Part shown: positions 45,473-54,085 of the stretch, in pieces
How positions within the stretch are numbered: the first letter of the stretch is position 1
Layout: each line of letters opens with the position of its first letter
DNA from: Pedobacter sp. MC2016-24
GTDB taxonomy: Bacteria; Bacteroidota; Bacteroidia; Sphingobacteriales; Sphingobacteriaceae
Direction of reading: 5' to 3'
Assembly: GCF_015223055.1 (NCBI RefSeq)
Contig: NZ_JADFBX010000001.1
Location: 1,116,001-1,180,000 of the forward strand
Length of the DNA stretch: 64,000 nucleotides
The notes under the pieces: generated by a model
The model's input: the letters and a program-made list of their open reading frames with translations, nothing else
Database searches by the model: none
What the model was told of the DNA's origin: nothing
Translations under genes and position numbers: made by a program

Positions 45473-46531
45473 CTAATGTGAGAGCCCTTTACCTTTTTTA
45501 ATGACTTTTTCTTCTTTCTTCTGCGGATGCAGCGCAACCACTTTAGTAGGTGCGGCTTTGGTCCTTATAACCTGGTCTACAGCGATTCTCCTGTTCTGAT
45601 CGTCGTAAGCATTGACCGACCGCTGGAAAGGATTAGCTTCAATAGTGTAGTTCTGCTTCGCTCCCTCTTTAGTAATGGTTATCTTAACCAGGTCACCTTG
45701 TTTTAGCAGACGAGATGCGGTATCCACATCCATTCCCAAATGAGCTTCGGTAATCCCTGCTGATTTAATAACGGTATTCCAGTTAAAGGCATCATCAGAT
45801 TTTATGACCCGTACCCTATGATTACCGTCCGCATCCTTATCGGTTAAATCAAGCTGTAACCAGCGTTCGTTGCTCCAGGGAACGTTTACCTCCTGATTTA
45901 GTACAGGTCTTCCGGAAAGGAAATTGGCTGTTTCATGCTGGGTTAAGACAAAATCCTGACTTGGCTTAAAAGAATGGGAGCGTATCTCTTTAGAACCATT
46001 TTTTAATGTTGCCTTGTAATCGGTGAAGTCATAAAGTCCCTGCTCATTCCTTTTAAAATTCAGATTAAAATCCACCCTTTCATTTTCACGGGGATAATAA
46101 GAAACAGGTATAGAAAATGTTTCCTTTCCCTGGCTAATTTGTTGTGCCATTTGGTTATTAGCCTCTCCAAAACCTGCACTGATCAATTTAGCCGTTAACT
46201 GTTCGGTATTGTTAACTGTAGCACGTTCCTGCTGCCTTACCTGTTGCAACTGCCGGATTGGGGAAAGTAAGTTCCGTAAGAATCGCAAAACCTTGTTAGG
46301 ATACAGCGTTCGTCTTAATTCTTGCCGTTCACTTTGGATCACCCGGATCATTAGGCGTTCATCAAAACTCATGGAACCGGCATACCTGACCTGAAGGTTA
46401 TTGAGAAATGCCAGTTTCTCTTTTAAAAAGGGCTTGTTGTTTTTAATGGTACCGGGTATCAGCTTTTCAATCCTGCTTTCCCTTTCCTGCCATGCTTTCA
46501 ATGCTGCCTCAACTCTATTCTGCGGTTCCAT
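45473..46531 (-). CDS. DUF3945-like element-borne protein, paralogue of the gene at 46546
   Basis: A 352-residue cytoplasmic protein. An N-terminal helical part (about 1-120, charged, with a short hydrophobic stretch RFLRNLLSPI) precedes a beta-rich domain (about 135-315) with FSIPVSYYPREN, YDFTDYKATLKNGSKE, FLSGRPVLNQEV and WLQLDLTDKDADGNHRVRVI; the basic tail ends KKEEKVIKKGKGLSH. The second domain is clearly homologous to the neighbouring 294-residue protein. Proteins of this kind (DUF3945/DUF4099 group) are common cargo of Bacteroidetes conjugative elements and have no established function. Confidence 0.78.
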   Translation of the reverse strand: MEPQNRVEAALKAWQERESRIEKLIPGTIKNNKPFLKEKLAFLNNLQVRYAGSMSFDERLMIRVIQSERQELRRTLYPNKVLRFLRNLLSPIRQLQQVRQQERATVNNTEQLTAKLISAGFGEANNQMAQQISQGKETFSIPVSYYPRENERVDFNLNFKRNEQGLYDFTDYKATLKNGSKEIRSHSFKPSQDFVLTQHETANFLSGRPVLNQEVNVPWSNERWLQLDLTDKDADGNHRVRVIKSDDAFNWNTVIKSAGITEAHLGMDVDTASRLLKQGDLVKITITKEGAKQNYTIEANPFQRSVNAYDDQNRRIAVDQVIRTKAAPTKVVALHPQKKEEKVIKKGKGLSH

Positions 46532-46545
46532 GAGTATCTGTATAA

Positions 46546-47430
46546 TTAATGTCTGATGCCTGCGCTTTTTTTCTTACCCGTTTTTTTTTCAACGGCATCT
46601 TTTTCGGCTGAAAGATTATTTTTATTGTCCTCCTTCTTACCCTGCTTTTGGGATTGATCGGATAAATCATTGGTAACATTCTGTGCTTTGGATTCAGCAG
46701 GTCCCTCCAGTCCCTGGTTCAGGCGTTTATTGATGTCCGGAATGGACTTCATATCAGCATCATAGGTATTGAAATTCCAATTCTTAGGATTTGCCTGCAA
46801 ATACCCTTTGATGGTATTGTCTTCTTTTGCAAATGTTACGGTGATCACCTCTCCTTTTTTCAGATCCTTCTTAGCATCATCATCCAATGGCAGCTTAAGT
46901 GGCACATTCGCTAACTTCTCTTCAAACTTGAAGCCGTATCCTTCTCCAAAGGATTGTAGTTTAAAGTTTCCCCTGGCATCAGTGTCCGTAAAATCGATCT
47001 TACGCCAGGCCATGTAGGTATCATCTTTTATTGGCTTATATACCGTCTTTCCATCTTGTTCTATCGGCTCGTGCCGGTTGTATTTTTTCTCTACAGAACG
47101 CCCTTCCAAAAGATTAAACGCTTCCCTGGCTGTGATCCTTTGATCGGCGTAAAACTCTGTTGATAGGTCTTCCATTCCGGGACGCTTAAGTGTTGCCTGG
47201 AAACTATTAAAGAAATAGTTATTCTCTGTTTGTGATTTGGTAAATGGAAGGGTGTACACCATTTCCTTACCCGCATTCAGCTTGCCCCCGATTTCCTTCC
47301 TGATCTCGATTTTAAATTCCGGCTGTAACGTAGCCATTTCTCTTTTCAGGTGTTCGATGTCGATGTCGAAGCCTGTGTATTTTACATTGGTGTGCAGGCT
47401 CTCTGCATTATTTGTTATTTCAGTACTCAT
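46546..47430 (-). CDS. DUF3945-like element-borne protein, paralogue of the gene at 45473
   Basis: A 294-residue cytoplasmic protein. It consists mainly of the domain shared with its neighbour: MVYTLPFTKSQTENNYFF, FNSFQATLKRPGMEDLS, LLEGRSVEKKY, WRKIDFTDTDARGNFKLQSF and KGEVITVTFAKEDNTIKGYL, followed by a Lys/Gln-rich disordered tail (about 235-294) ending KKTGKKKSAGIRH. It lacks the helical N-terminal part of the neighbour. The next gene upstream on the strand is traN, 105 nt away, so it probably lies at the end of the transfer operon. Function unknown. Confidence 0.78.
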   Translation of the reverse strand: MSTEITNNAESLHTNVKYTGFDIDIEHLKREMATLQPEFKIEIRKEIGGKLNAGKEMVYTLPFTKSQTENNYFFNSFQATLKRPGMEDLSTEFYADQRITAREAFNLLEGRSVEKKYNRHEPIEQDGKTVYKPIKDDTYMAWRKIDFTDTDARGNFKLQSFGEGYGFKFEEKLANVPLKLPLDDDAKKDLKKGEVITVTFAKEDNTIKGYLQANPKNWNFNTYDADMKSIPDINKRLNQGLEGPAESKAQNVTNDLSDQSQKQGKKEDNKNNLSAEKDAVEKKTGKKKSAGIRH

Positions 47431-47535
47431 TGTCTTAGTTATTAAAGATTTGAACTATTGATATGATTAATTGAATGGTATTAATTGTGCGTTCCAGTCA
47501 TCACGAGAATAAGCCCTGTAGGGCATACAAGATGA

Positions 47536-48375
47536 TTACTGTATCCTGTCAGCTCTGAAGATCTTCTTATTGCCGATACTCAAATCCAGGTTTCGCCCCC
47601 CGTTATCCTCCTGCAATTGCACTTTAAATACCTGCTTATTAGGAATGGTGAACTTTGGTACCGCCACGACAACAACCTGTTCCGAGTTGCTCCTTATGAT
47701 CTTGCCATTACCCAATACAAAGAGAGGCTTAATGTCAATCTCCTGTGAGGCGGTGCGCCTGGATTTCTTTTTATCTTTAATAAAGAAGCGCAGCGTCTTA
47801 ATATCATAATTTAAAGCGGATAGGTTCTTAAATTCAAACTGGAAATACATGACGTCTTCCTCGACAAACATGCCCTTCAATTCAATTTCAACACCGTAGG
47901 CAGATTTTTTGATGCCCCGAACCGATTTTCTCTTTACCGCTACCTTGTCAGCATTACCCTGTATCAGATCAGTTGTGGCATCTGGTGTGAATACAGCAAG
48001 TGGGTTAGGCGTCAGCTGGGCATTCTGTACCTTAATATTGATGCCTGTAGGCTGTTCAGAATAGTTCAGCACATATGAGTATAAACTGCCGTCCGCTGTC
48101 ACTACTGTCAGGTTTGTTTCTGCAAAGTCTTGTCTGCCTGCTTTTAGCTGTAAGACATTTTCAACGCCAATAGCCTTTTGCACCAGGATATCACGACTAC
48201 CTTTATCTATGCTCTTGATCGCATAAGGGAATATCAGGTTTGTTGTTTTGGCAAAAGTTATTGCCAGGCGGTATGGGTCAATAGCCGAGGTTTTTGTTTC
48301 CTGGGCATTAGTTGTCAAATTGAGGAGAAATAGGAAAATTCCGAATATCCCTGCTGCACATTTCATTTTCATCAT
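47536..48375 (-). CDS. traN: Conjugative transposon protein TraN (DUF4138, VirB9-like)
   Basis: A 279-residue exported protein with signal peptide (about 1-26, ending LTTNAQ). The mature protein has the TraN pattern: YRLAITFAKTTNLIFPYAIKS near the start, then beta-rich segments (DILVQKAIGVENVLQLKAG, YSYVLNYSEQP) and a second beta domain (about 150-279). TraN is the periplasmic/outer-membrane part of the transfer channel core, comparable to VirB9, and partners with TraM. The tra gene order in this window (E...N) agrees. The usual traO and later genes do not follow. Confidence 0.92.
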   Translation of the reverse strand: MMKMKCAAGIFGIFLFLLNLTTNAQETKTSAIDPYRLAITFAKTTNLIFPYAIKSIDKGSRDILVQKAIGVENVLQLKAGRQDFAETNLTVVTADGSLYSYVLNYSEQPTGINIKVQNAQLTPNPLAVFTPDATTDLIQGNADKVAVKRKSVRGIKKSAYGVEIELKGMFVEEDVMYFQFEFKNLSALNYDIKTLRFFIKDKKKSRRTASQEIDIKPLFVLGNGKIIRSNSEQVVVVAVPKFTIPNKQVFKVQLQEDNGGRNLDLSIGNKKIFRADRIQ

Positions 48376-48410
48376 TTGGAATTTTTAATTTGAATTGAGA
48401 GTTGTTTCTT

Positions 48411-49712
48411 TTAATCCTGGTCTTTTTGTTTTTCGTCACGCAGTAACACCTGGTAACCTGCCTTTACAGTGACACGGATCAGCTTCACCTTTTTACTGAA
48501 CAGGCTTTTTGCTGCCTCAACACCAACAGTAGCCGCCTGCATTTCCAAAGTGGGGTCCATACTTTGGAAACCGATATTCTGCAATCCCCTATCCGCTGAC
48601 TCTTTGGCAACCTCCCTGCTTATGGCTCCTGGTATATAGATGCCGTCCAGGCCATCCATATCAAAGACTGCAAGCTCTGTTGTGTACAGGTTATTGTTAT
48701 AGCGGATACTACCGATCTTGATGCCTAGTCTTTCGCCGCTCAATGAAGCAATGCCGTGAATAAAGTTGCCCTTCGGTATCAGCTGGCCATTTATAAAAAT
48801 GTCACTGGTCAGCCGGAGTTTGACAATAGAGCCGGTAGTGATCGTTTGATCTTCATGAATCACAGCAGATATGGCGTTATTAACCGTTCCTCCAGTGTTG
48901 GCATTGTCAAAAGAGAAAAAGCCATTGACCTCCTTTTCATTTCCTCGACTACCATTTGATTTTGCCAATACTTCTTTATCCAGGGTAGACACCGGATCAG
49001 GCTGTTTGCCGGTTGATACAGCATAAACCCTTCCTTTACGTTGCTCGGAGGTTTGCCGCAATTTTTCCTGTACCAGACCAGGATTCTGTATAGCCATGAT
49101 CTTTTCGAGCATACCGTTAAGCTGGTTCATTTCCGGGTCCGGCTCATTTCCGCCTTGCATGGCTTTCATCATTTGCTCCAGCCTATCCACATCAGCACTG
49201 GTAACGCCTGCCGTTTTTGAAGCGCCGAAATTGGCAGAGGTATAGGGTTGTTGCTGCAATGGGTCTACCGGTTGGGTCAATGCTTTGTTCAGAAGATCCA
49301 AACGCTGATATACTTTTTGCTCCTGTGGGTTCGTGTAAGCAGCGCCATAACCAGGAGGAGTGGTTGCAAAACTGCCTCCATTAAATCCCAGGCGCTGCTG
49401 GTCCAGTGTCAGATTTTGATCCGCCAGCTCCCTGTTCTGATAATAGGGATCATTTTTTTTCAAATCCCTCATTTTAGCTGAATCCTTTTCCGCCGCGTTA
49501 TAGAACTGCATCTTATCCATGTTGCGCTCATCTTTCAGGTTCGCCCCAGGCACATCAATATTGATCCCGCCTTTGGCAGATGCCGCAGCTACGGTTTCAG
49601 TGCCTCCTCCCATCGCCCAAAAAGCCAGGGTCATGAATGGGAAAACCAAAACAGGCAGTACAGTTAGAAATTTTCTTTGCCTTAAAAATTTAGGCGAGTG
49701 TTTGTTGTCCAT
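48411..49712 (-). CDS. traM: Conjugative transposon protein TraM (VirB10-like)
   Basis: A 433-residue inner-membrane-anchored protein: a short cytoplasmic N-terminus (KHSPKFLRQRKF), one membrane helix (FLTVLPVLVFPFMTLAFWAM, about 14-34), a long polar, Gln/Pro-rich periplasmic linker (about 60-280) and a C-terminal beta domain (about 285-420: ITTGSIVKLRLTSDIFINGQ and GNFIHGIASLSGERLGIKIG), which is the VirB10-like barrel. It bridges inner and outer membranes in the mating channel. The stop is 2 nt before the ATG of no other gene; traN starts 35 nt downstream. Confidence 0.92.
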   Translation of the reverse strand: MDNKHSPKFLRQRKFLTVLPVLVFPFMTLAFWAMGGGTETVAAASAKGGINIDVPGANLKDERNMDKMQFYNAAEKDSAKMRDLKKNDPYYQNRELADQNLTLDQQRLGFNGGSFATTPPGYGAAYTNPQEQKVYQRLDLLNKALTQPVDPLQQQPYTSANFGASKTAGVTSADVDRLEQMMKAMQGGNEPDPEMNQLNGMLEKIMAIQNPGLVQEKLRQTSEQRKGRVYAVSTGKQPDPVSTLDKEVLAKSNGSRGNEKEVNGFFSFDNANTGGTVNNAISAVIHEDQTITTGSIVKLRLTSDIFINGQLIPKGNFIHGIASLSGERLGIKIGSIRYNNNLYTTELAVFDMDGLDGIYIPGAISREVAKESADRGLQNIGFQSMDPTLEMQAATVGVEAAKSLFSKKVKLIRVTVKAGYQVLLRDEKQKDQD

Positions 49713-49714
49713 AT

Positions 49715-50197
49715 TTATTGATTTAATTGTGATTGATATAATTGCTCTATTGTCCTGATGCTATCGAGCAAACCCGGATGTTGCTTTCTAAATTGATCGT
49801 ATTGCGGTCTGCCGGTTGGTGAACGGGCAAGGCTATCCATATACAGCCGGTATGTTTTCAGTTTTTCATATTCCTGAGCACTGATGATTGGCCGCTTATG
49901 CGGTACCTGCGCTGATTGCACTGGCATTTTAATCCGATCAACAGATACCATTGATATTGGCTTAGGTTGCAGCGCGGACCGGATCAGGTAAATACAGGAC
50001 GCAGCAGTAAGGATACAGAAAACGGTTAATGCCACCCATTGGGTTCTTAACGAAAGTCCTTCGCTTTTCGCAGCCATCCAGGCTGCCCAGCGTCGTTGAA
50101 TGCTATTGATAAAAGCACCTATACGGGATGCTACAATCTCGCTGCCTGATGCCTTAGTGCTATTTACCTGGTTTGGCTTTTTGAATGGATTTTTCAT
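49715..50197 (-). CDS. TraL-like single-pass membrane protein of the transfer operon
   Basis: A 160-residue protein with one membrane helix (about 54-72, VALTVFCILTAASCIYLI), a basic cytoplasmic N-terminus and a polar, mainly helical C-terminal region (about 95-160). By position between traK and traM it occupies the place of TraL; the sequence itself has few landmarks and is longer than the TraL proteins I know of, so I leave out the symbol. It is 2 nt from each neighbouring gene (traM start at 49712, traK stop at 50200), so it is translated as part of the operon. Confidence 0.75.
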   Translation of the reverse strand: MKNPFKKPNQVNSTKASGSEIVASRIGAFINSIQRRWAAWMAAKSEGLSLRTQWVALTVFCILTAASCIYLIRSALQPKPISMVSVDRIKMPVQSAQVPHKRPIISAQEYEKLKTYRLYMDSLARSPTGRPQYDQFRKQHPGLLDSIRTIEQLYQSQLNQ

Positions 50198-50199
50198 AA

Positions 50200-50817
50200 T
50201 TACCTGTTTTCGATTTTCAAATCTTTGTTTTCCAGTGTTGCCCAGCGCTCAATCAGAAACCCATGCGGGTTGTTATCACTGCGGCTGACATTACGCAGGT
50301 AGCCTTCTGTAACCAGGCTGCGCGAAACAATACTGGTAGTCCTGATGATTCTTTGGGTGGCAAAACATCGGAAGGCATAGGGATAGGCTGACAGATCAAG
50401 ATGAATACTGTCTACAGCTATCTGCTGGCTGATATTTGCCGATATGATATTGGAATAAAAGCCACCTTCAGACAGGTTATCGTATTCCCGTTTGGCGGCC
50501 CCATCAGCCAGGTAAAGTGCTTTAGTGATATTGGATGTGATCACTTTTTCATCCGGATCAAGTGTAAAGAACAGCCTGTGGAAGGTCCTGATGTGGTCTT
50601 TAGCTTCGACAGGTATATTTTCCTTTCGGTCCGAAGCAAATGCTTCTATGGCTTTTCCGTTGGCCAGTACATAAACCTTGGCCTGCATTTCAGATACCAG
50701 TCGAAAGCTTTTATACAAGGCATAGCAGGATAAAAGGATGCATCCGGTAATAACAATCAAAGTAAATCCCCTCACGTGTTTGAATGCCGTGTCTATATTT
50801 TTTGCTTGTTTAAACAT
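50200..50817 (-). CDS. traK: Conjugative transposon protein TraK (VirB8-like)
   Basis: A 205-residue inner-membrane protein with one membrane helix (about 18-36, FTLIVITGCILLSCYALY) and a periplasmic NTF2-like domain (about 60-200) with DHIRTFHRLFFTLDPDE, ANISQQIAVDSIHLDLS and FRCFATQRIIRTTSIVSRSL. This is the VirB8-like scaffold of the Bacteroidetes transfer system. The C-terminus carries NNPHGFLIERW, also seen in TraK proteins. Confidence 0.92.
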   Translation of the reverse strand: MFKQAKNIDTAFKHVRGFTLIVITGCILLSCYALYKSFRLVSEMQAKVYVLANGKAIEAFASDRKENIPVEAKDHIRTFHRLFFTLDPDEKVITSNITKALYLADGAAKREYDNLSEGGFYSNIISANISQQIAVDSIHLDLSAYPYAFRCFATQRIIRTTSIVSRSLVTEGYLRNVSRSDNNPHGFLIERWATLENKDLKIENR

Positions 50818-50843
50818 GTTGTATTAATTAAATGATTGACTAT

Positions 50844-52064
50844 TTATTGACCTCTCCCGGACAGTTTACTGTGCTGATAGTCACCTCCATTACTATTGCT
50901 ATTACCACCACCAGCCATTCGGCCCAATGCACCCGAAACGCCTGTGCCTGCATCATACTTCTTACCGTCAGAATAGCTTTTTTGGGTATCAATAACCGAT
51001 GTAACTGCGGCACCCGGTGCACTTGCAGCGCTGGACATCATACTGGTGACTTTCTGACCTAATGCACCGCCACCACCGGCATTGATGATATAGGAGGATA
51101 TAGAAGGAACCATAAAATAACCTGCAATACCAATGATCATAAATACGATATAGGCTACGTCGTTGGAACTGAAGAAAGTGTCTCCCGTGGCCCCGATCTG
51201 GCTCAGGTCCAGTTTGATCATTTCAACTTGCACCTTACTGATAATAGCCCCGAAAATGTTAGCGACAGGTAACCACAGGAATACATTGAGGTAACGGGCA
51301 AGCCAGGCGGATAACGTGTGCTGCAAACCGTCAAATACAGCAATGCCAAAAACCAGCGGTCCCAATATGGCCAGAACGACCATCTGAAAAGTCCGCAGCG
51401 TATCTATACAGAGTGCCGCTGCTTCATACAAGATCCGCAGGACTTCGCTCATCCATGCCTTCACCGAATTACGAAACTGGTAAGCCATTTTAGACATCAT
51501 AAAGCTGACCCCGTCCCCTACGATACCGGTAGGGTCCATCATATTGGAGATTATCGACTGATCTTCATGAGTGTACTTGTACCACTTGCCAAAATCACCC
51601 ATATTGTCGTCCCCCACGTACATGAGCCAGGCATCTGTCTTTTTAATCGCTTCTTCCTTTTGCTTTAGCAAGGTCTTAATCGCCTGGTTTGATCCTTCCA
51701 TCATCTTTGCAGTACCAACTACTGTGGGTTTCATGACGCCATTAATCAGGTTAAGCACCATCGGGAACATCAAAATGCAAGTGCCCAAAACAAAGGGCCG
51801 GAACAAAGGGTAAAAATCTATCGGCTCTGCATTGGCCAGGTGCCGCCATACCCTTGATGAGATATACCATAGTGCCGCAAAACCGGCAATGCCCTGACCT
51901 ACTCCAATGAGGCCGCGGCACATCGGCATCATTTCGTCATATAAATGCTCCAGAACGCCTTGCATTCCATGCATTTCATCGGCAATACCGCCCTGGGCCT
52001 TGCTTATTATGGGCAATACCATACCCACTACCACGCTGAGCGTGGTCCTAATCCACTTTGCCAT
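50844..52064 (-). CDS. traJ: Conjugative transposon protein TraJ (VirB6-like)
   Basis: A 406-residue polytopic inner-membrane protein with about six to seven hydrophobic helices (for example GQGIAGFAALWYIS, GTCILMFPMVLNLI, MVVLAILGPLVFGIAVF and VAYIVFMIIGIAGYFMVPSI). The central block WMSEVLRILYEAAALCIDTLRTFQMVVL is typical. A Gly/Ser-rich cytoplasmic tail (about 360-406) ends the protein. TraJ is the VirB6-like channel component. It precedes traK by 26 nt. Confidence 0.92.
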   Translation of the reverse strand: MAKWIRTTLSVVVGMVLPIISKAQGGIADEMHGMQGVLEHLYDEMMPMCRGLIGVGQGIAGFAALWYISSRVWRHLANAEPIDFYPLFRPFVLGTCILMFPMVLNLINGVMKPTVVGTAKMMEGSNQAIKTLLKQKEEAIKKTDAWLMYVGDDNMGDFGKWYKYTHEDQSIISNMMDPTGIVGDGVSFMMSKMAYQFRNSVKAWMSEVLRILYEAAALCIDTLRTFQMVVLAILGPLVFGIAVFDGLQHTLSAWLARYLNVFLWLPVANIFGAIISKVQVEMIKLDLSQIGATGDTFFSSNDVAYIVFMIIGIAGYFMVPSISSYIINAGGGGALGQKVTSMMSSAASAPGAAVTSVIDTQKSYSDGKKYDAGTGVSGALGRMAGGGNSNSNGGDYQHSKLSGRGQ

Positions 52065-52074
52065 ATTCTGATTT

Positions 52075-52707
52075 TTATTTATTTACACCATGTAGATTGC
52101 GCATCGTACCGATATCGCTTTTTTCACTTGCCCTCTGCGCTGCAAGTATTCCCGCGTTACTATTGAAGTTTCTGAGGAAAACCAATTTGTCCGCCATGTC
52201 TTCATGAATCCGGTCTATAGCCTGCAACCGTTCATCATCTGACATGCGAAGCTTCCCGGCAGTGACCACCATTGTTAAGTCCTCCAGGTTACCCAGGCTG
52301 CTGCTGATCAGCTTATCATAAACACTGCTGATGTAGTCTAACTCCCCTGGGTTAAAGAGATCAGCTGCCTTGAATTTTTTACCGGCTGATTTGTATTCAT
52401 TCACGATCTGCCGCTGGATAGATATGATGTCCGCTATCTTTTTATAATCCCGGACTGTAGGGCTAACGGCCATTAGCCCGTCAAGAAAGGTCTTATGCAG
52501 ACTGAAATTTCCTTCCGACAAATTCTTTATTGTCTTATAACCACCTTCCAGGATACTATAACCTTTCTTCATATCCTTTAGGATCTGCTCAAACTGTCCG
52601 AGCTTCTCAACATTTAGCAGGAGCTGCACCACCTCCTGGGATTGCGCCTGTACTTTATTGATGTATGCTGCGACAAGCAATGCCAGCATTATTATTTTCT
52701 TTTTCAT
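52075..52707 (-). CDS. TraI-like exported protein, third of three tandem paralogues
   Basis: A 210-residue exported, almost entirely helical protein with signal peptide (about 1-21, ending NKVQAQ). It shares a clear pattern with the next gene: GYK...L, EGNFSLHKTFLDGL, VSPTVRDYKK, IISIQRQI, GELDYISSVY and DDERLQAIDRIHEDM. It is also distantly like the TraI protein at 53360 (QRARAKNDVDMVRKLYGLN versus QRASEKSDIGTMRNLHGVN at the end). VirB5-like pilus-tip or periplasmic functions are possible. Three copies in a row suggest distinct roles or a hetero-oligomer. Confidence 0.82.
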   Translation of the reverse strand: MKKKIIMLALLVAAYINKVQAQSQEVVQLLLNVEKLGQFEQILKDMKKGYSILEGGYKTIKNLSEGNFSLHKTFLDGLMAVSPTVRDYKKIADIISIQRQIVNEYKSAGKKFKAADLFNPGELDYISSVYDKLISSSLGNLEDLTMVVTAGKLRMSDDERLQAIDRIHEDMADKLVFLRNFNSNAGILAAQRASEKSDIGTMRNLHGVNK

Positions 52708-52709
52708 AG

Positions 52710-53354
52710 CTATTCTTTTATGCCGTTTACTATTTTGATTGTCTGCAGGCCATTATATTCCTGTTGCCTGGAAGCGCTGAGTACCTTTGCCTCATCACCA
52801 AAACCACGCGTGAAGCGGTAATTATCCTGCATTTGCTCATGTATGCCGTCTATGCGCTTAATGCGTTCATCATCCTTTAGTTCCAGGCGGTTTGCCGTGG
52901 TGAGCGTGATCAGCTCATCAACCAGTTCGGCACAGTTATCCAGCATCCTGCCGAAGGAGCGATTAATATAGTCCAGCTCTTCGGATCGAAGCATCCCTCC
53001 TTTGCTCAATTGCTTCCGGGTCTCAGCACAGCTTTTAAGAATATCGGCCTGTATGGAAATAATCTCTGTTACCTTATAATACTTCCTGATTTCAGGGTTA
53101 ACAGACTTTAAGGAATTGAAAAATGCATTATGCAGGTTGAACTCACCATCTTTCATGTCACCAATGAAATCCAATCCTTGCTGGGCTATCTTATATCCTT
53201 TTTGAGCATAGTCGATATAGACTTTAAGCGCCGCGATCTGCTGAAGCAGGTATTTCTTTTGGGTCTTTTTCTGCTTAAACCACTCATCCCAGGTCTGCGC
53301 CTGAGCAGCACCAAAAGAAAGACAGCATACTATTATAAATACTATCGTTTTCAT
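52710..53354 (-). CDS. TraI-like exported protein, second of three tandem paralogues
   Basis: A 214-residue exported helical protein with signal peptide (about 1-20, ending AAQAQ). Shared landmarks with the neighbour at 52075 are YAQKGYKIAQQGLDFIGDM, GEFNLHNAFFNSL, VNPEIRKYYKVTEIISIQ, EELDYINRSF and DDERIKRIDGIHEQM. The gaps to both neighbours are 2 and 5 nt, so all are translated together. The C-terminus (QEYNGLQTIKIVNGIKE) has drifted from the QRAR...KLYGLN end of TraI. Confidence 0.82.
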   Translation of the reverse strand: MKTIVFIIVCCLSFGAAQAQTWDEWFKQKKTQKKYLLQQIAALKVYIDYAQKGYKIAQQGLDFIGDMKDGEFNLHNAFFNSLKSVNPEIRKYYKVTEIISIQADILKSCAETRKQLSKGGMLRSEELDYINRSFGRMLDNCAELVDELITLTTANRLELKDDERIKRIDGIHEQMQDNYRFTRGFGDEAKVLSASRQQEYNGLQTIKIVNGIKE

Positions 53355-53359
53355 ATACC

Positions 53360-54052
53360 TTAATTGAGTCCGTATAATTTCCTGACCATATCTACATCAT
53401 TCTTCGCCCTGGCCCGCTGCATGCTTAAACCAATATTCTGTTGGTTGAACCTGGTCAGGTCGTAATAGTTATTATCTACTTTATTAGAAGCAGCATTGAT
53501 CAGTTCCAGGCGTTTCGCATCCGTCATTTGAGTTTTAAAGGAATTGATGACCAGGTAGATCTGTTCCATATTGTCTGCGCTCTGTTCCAGGATGCCCCCG
53601 TAAACCCTGGCCATATAAGCCAACTCACCGGCATTGAAATTTTTATCTTTCTGGAACAGGTTCCAGGCACGCTTATATTCATCCACCAGCCGTACCTGCT
53701 TTTGAGTGATGTCTTTAATGCGCTGGTAATAGGCAATAATGGTTTTCACTTTCGCCAGCTCTTCGTAATAGTCTTTGTATAAGTCCTTCTGCCGCTCAAC
53801 CCAATCACCGATATCATCCAGCTTCAGTTTGGACAATGTGTTTTCCAATGTCTTTTGTGCGTTTTGCAACCAGATGGTTTTGTTCTGAAGGCGCTGGACC
53901 TGGAGATCAACTGCTTTGATCACTTTTTTAATGCCTTCTTTGATGATCTTAGCGATCAGGGCCGGGGCTATTGCCTGGGCCTGCTTTACCGGGATGGCGA
54001 CAATGCTGATCATTAGCAGCAATGCGATAATTTGAATGCTGAACTTTTTCAT
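53360..54052 (-). CDS. traI: Conjugal transfer protein TraI, first of three tandem paralogues
   Basis: A 230-residue exported helical protein with signal peptide (about 1-28, ending VKQAQAIA). The start of the mature part (APALIAKIIKEGIKKVIKAVDLQVQRLQ) and the repeated heptad-like helices fit the TraI family of Bacteroidetes transfer operons. The core IKDITQKQVRLVDEYKRAW...GELAYMARVYGGILEQ is also found, in diverged form, in the next two genes. It directly follows traG by 33 nt. VirB5-like function is assumed from position. Confidence 0.88.
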   Translation of the reverse strand: MKKFSIQIIALLLMISIVAIPVKQAQAIAPALIAKIIKEGIKKVIKAVDLQVQRLQNKTIWLQNAQKTLENTLSKLKLDDIGDWVERQKDLYKDYYEELAKVKTIIAYYQRIKDITQKQVRLVDEYKRAWNLFQKDKNFNAGELAYMARVYGGILEQSADNMEQIYLVINSFKTQMTDAKRLELINAASNKVDNNYYDLTRFNQQNIGLSMQRARAKNDVDMVRKLYGLN

Positions 54053-54085
54053 CGTTCCTTGTTTTAATAAATACTAAATGTGATT

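Noticed and set aside
52075..54052. Triplicated traI genes as an assembly error or very recent duplication
   Set aside because: The three proteins differ in most positions and share only scattered motifs, so they are old paralogues.
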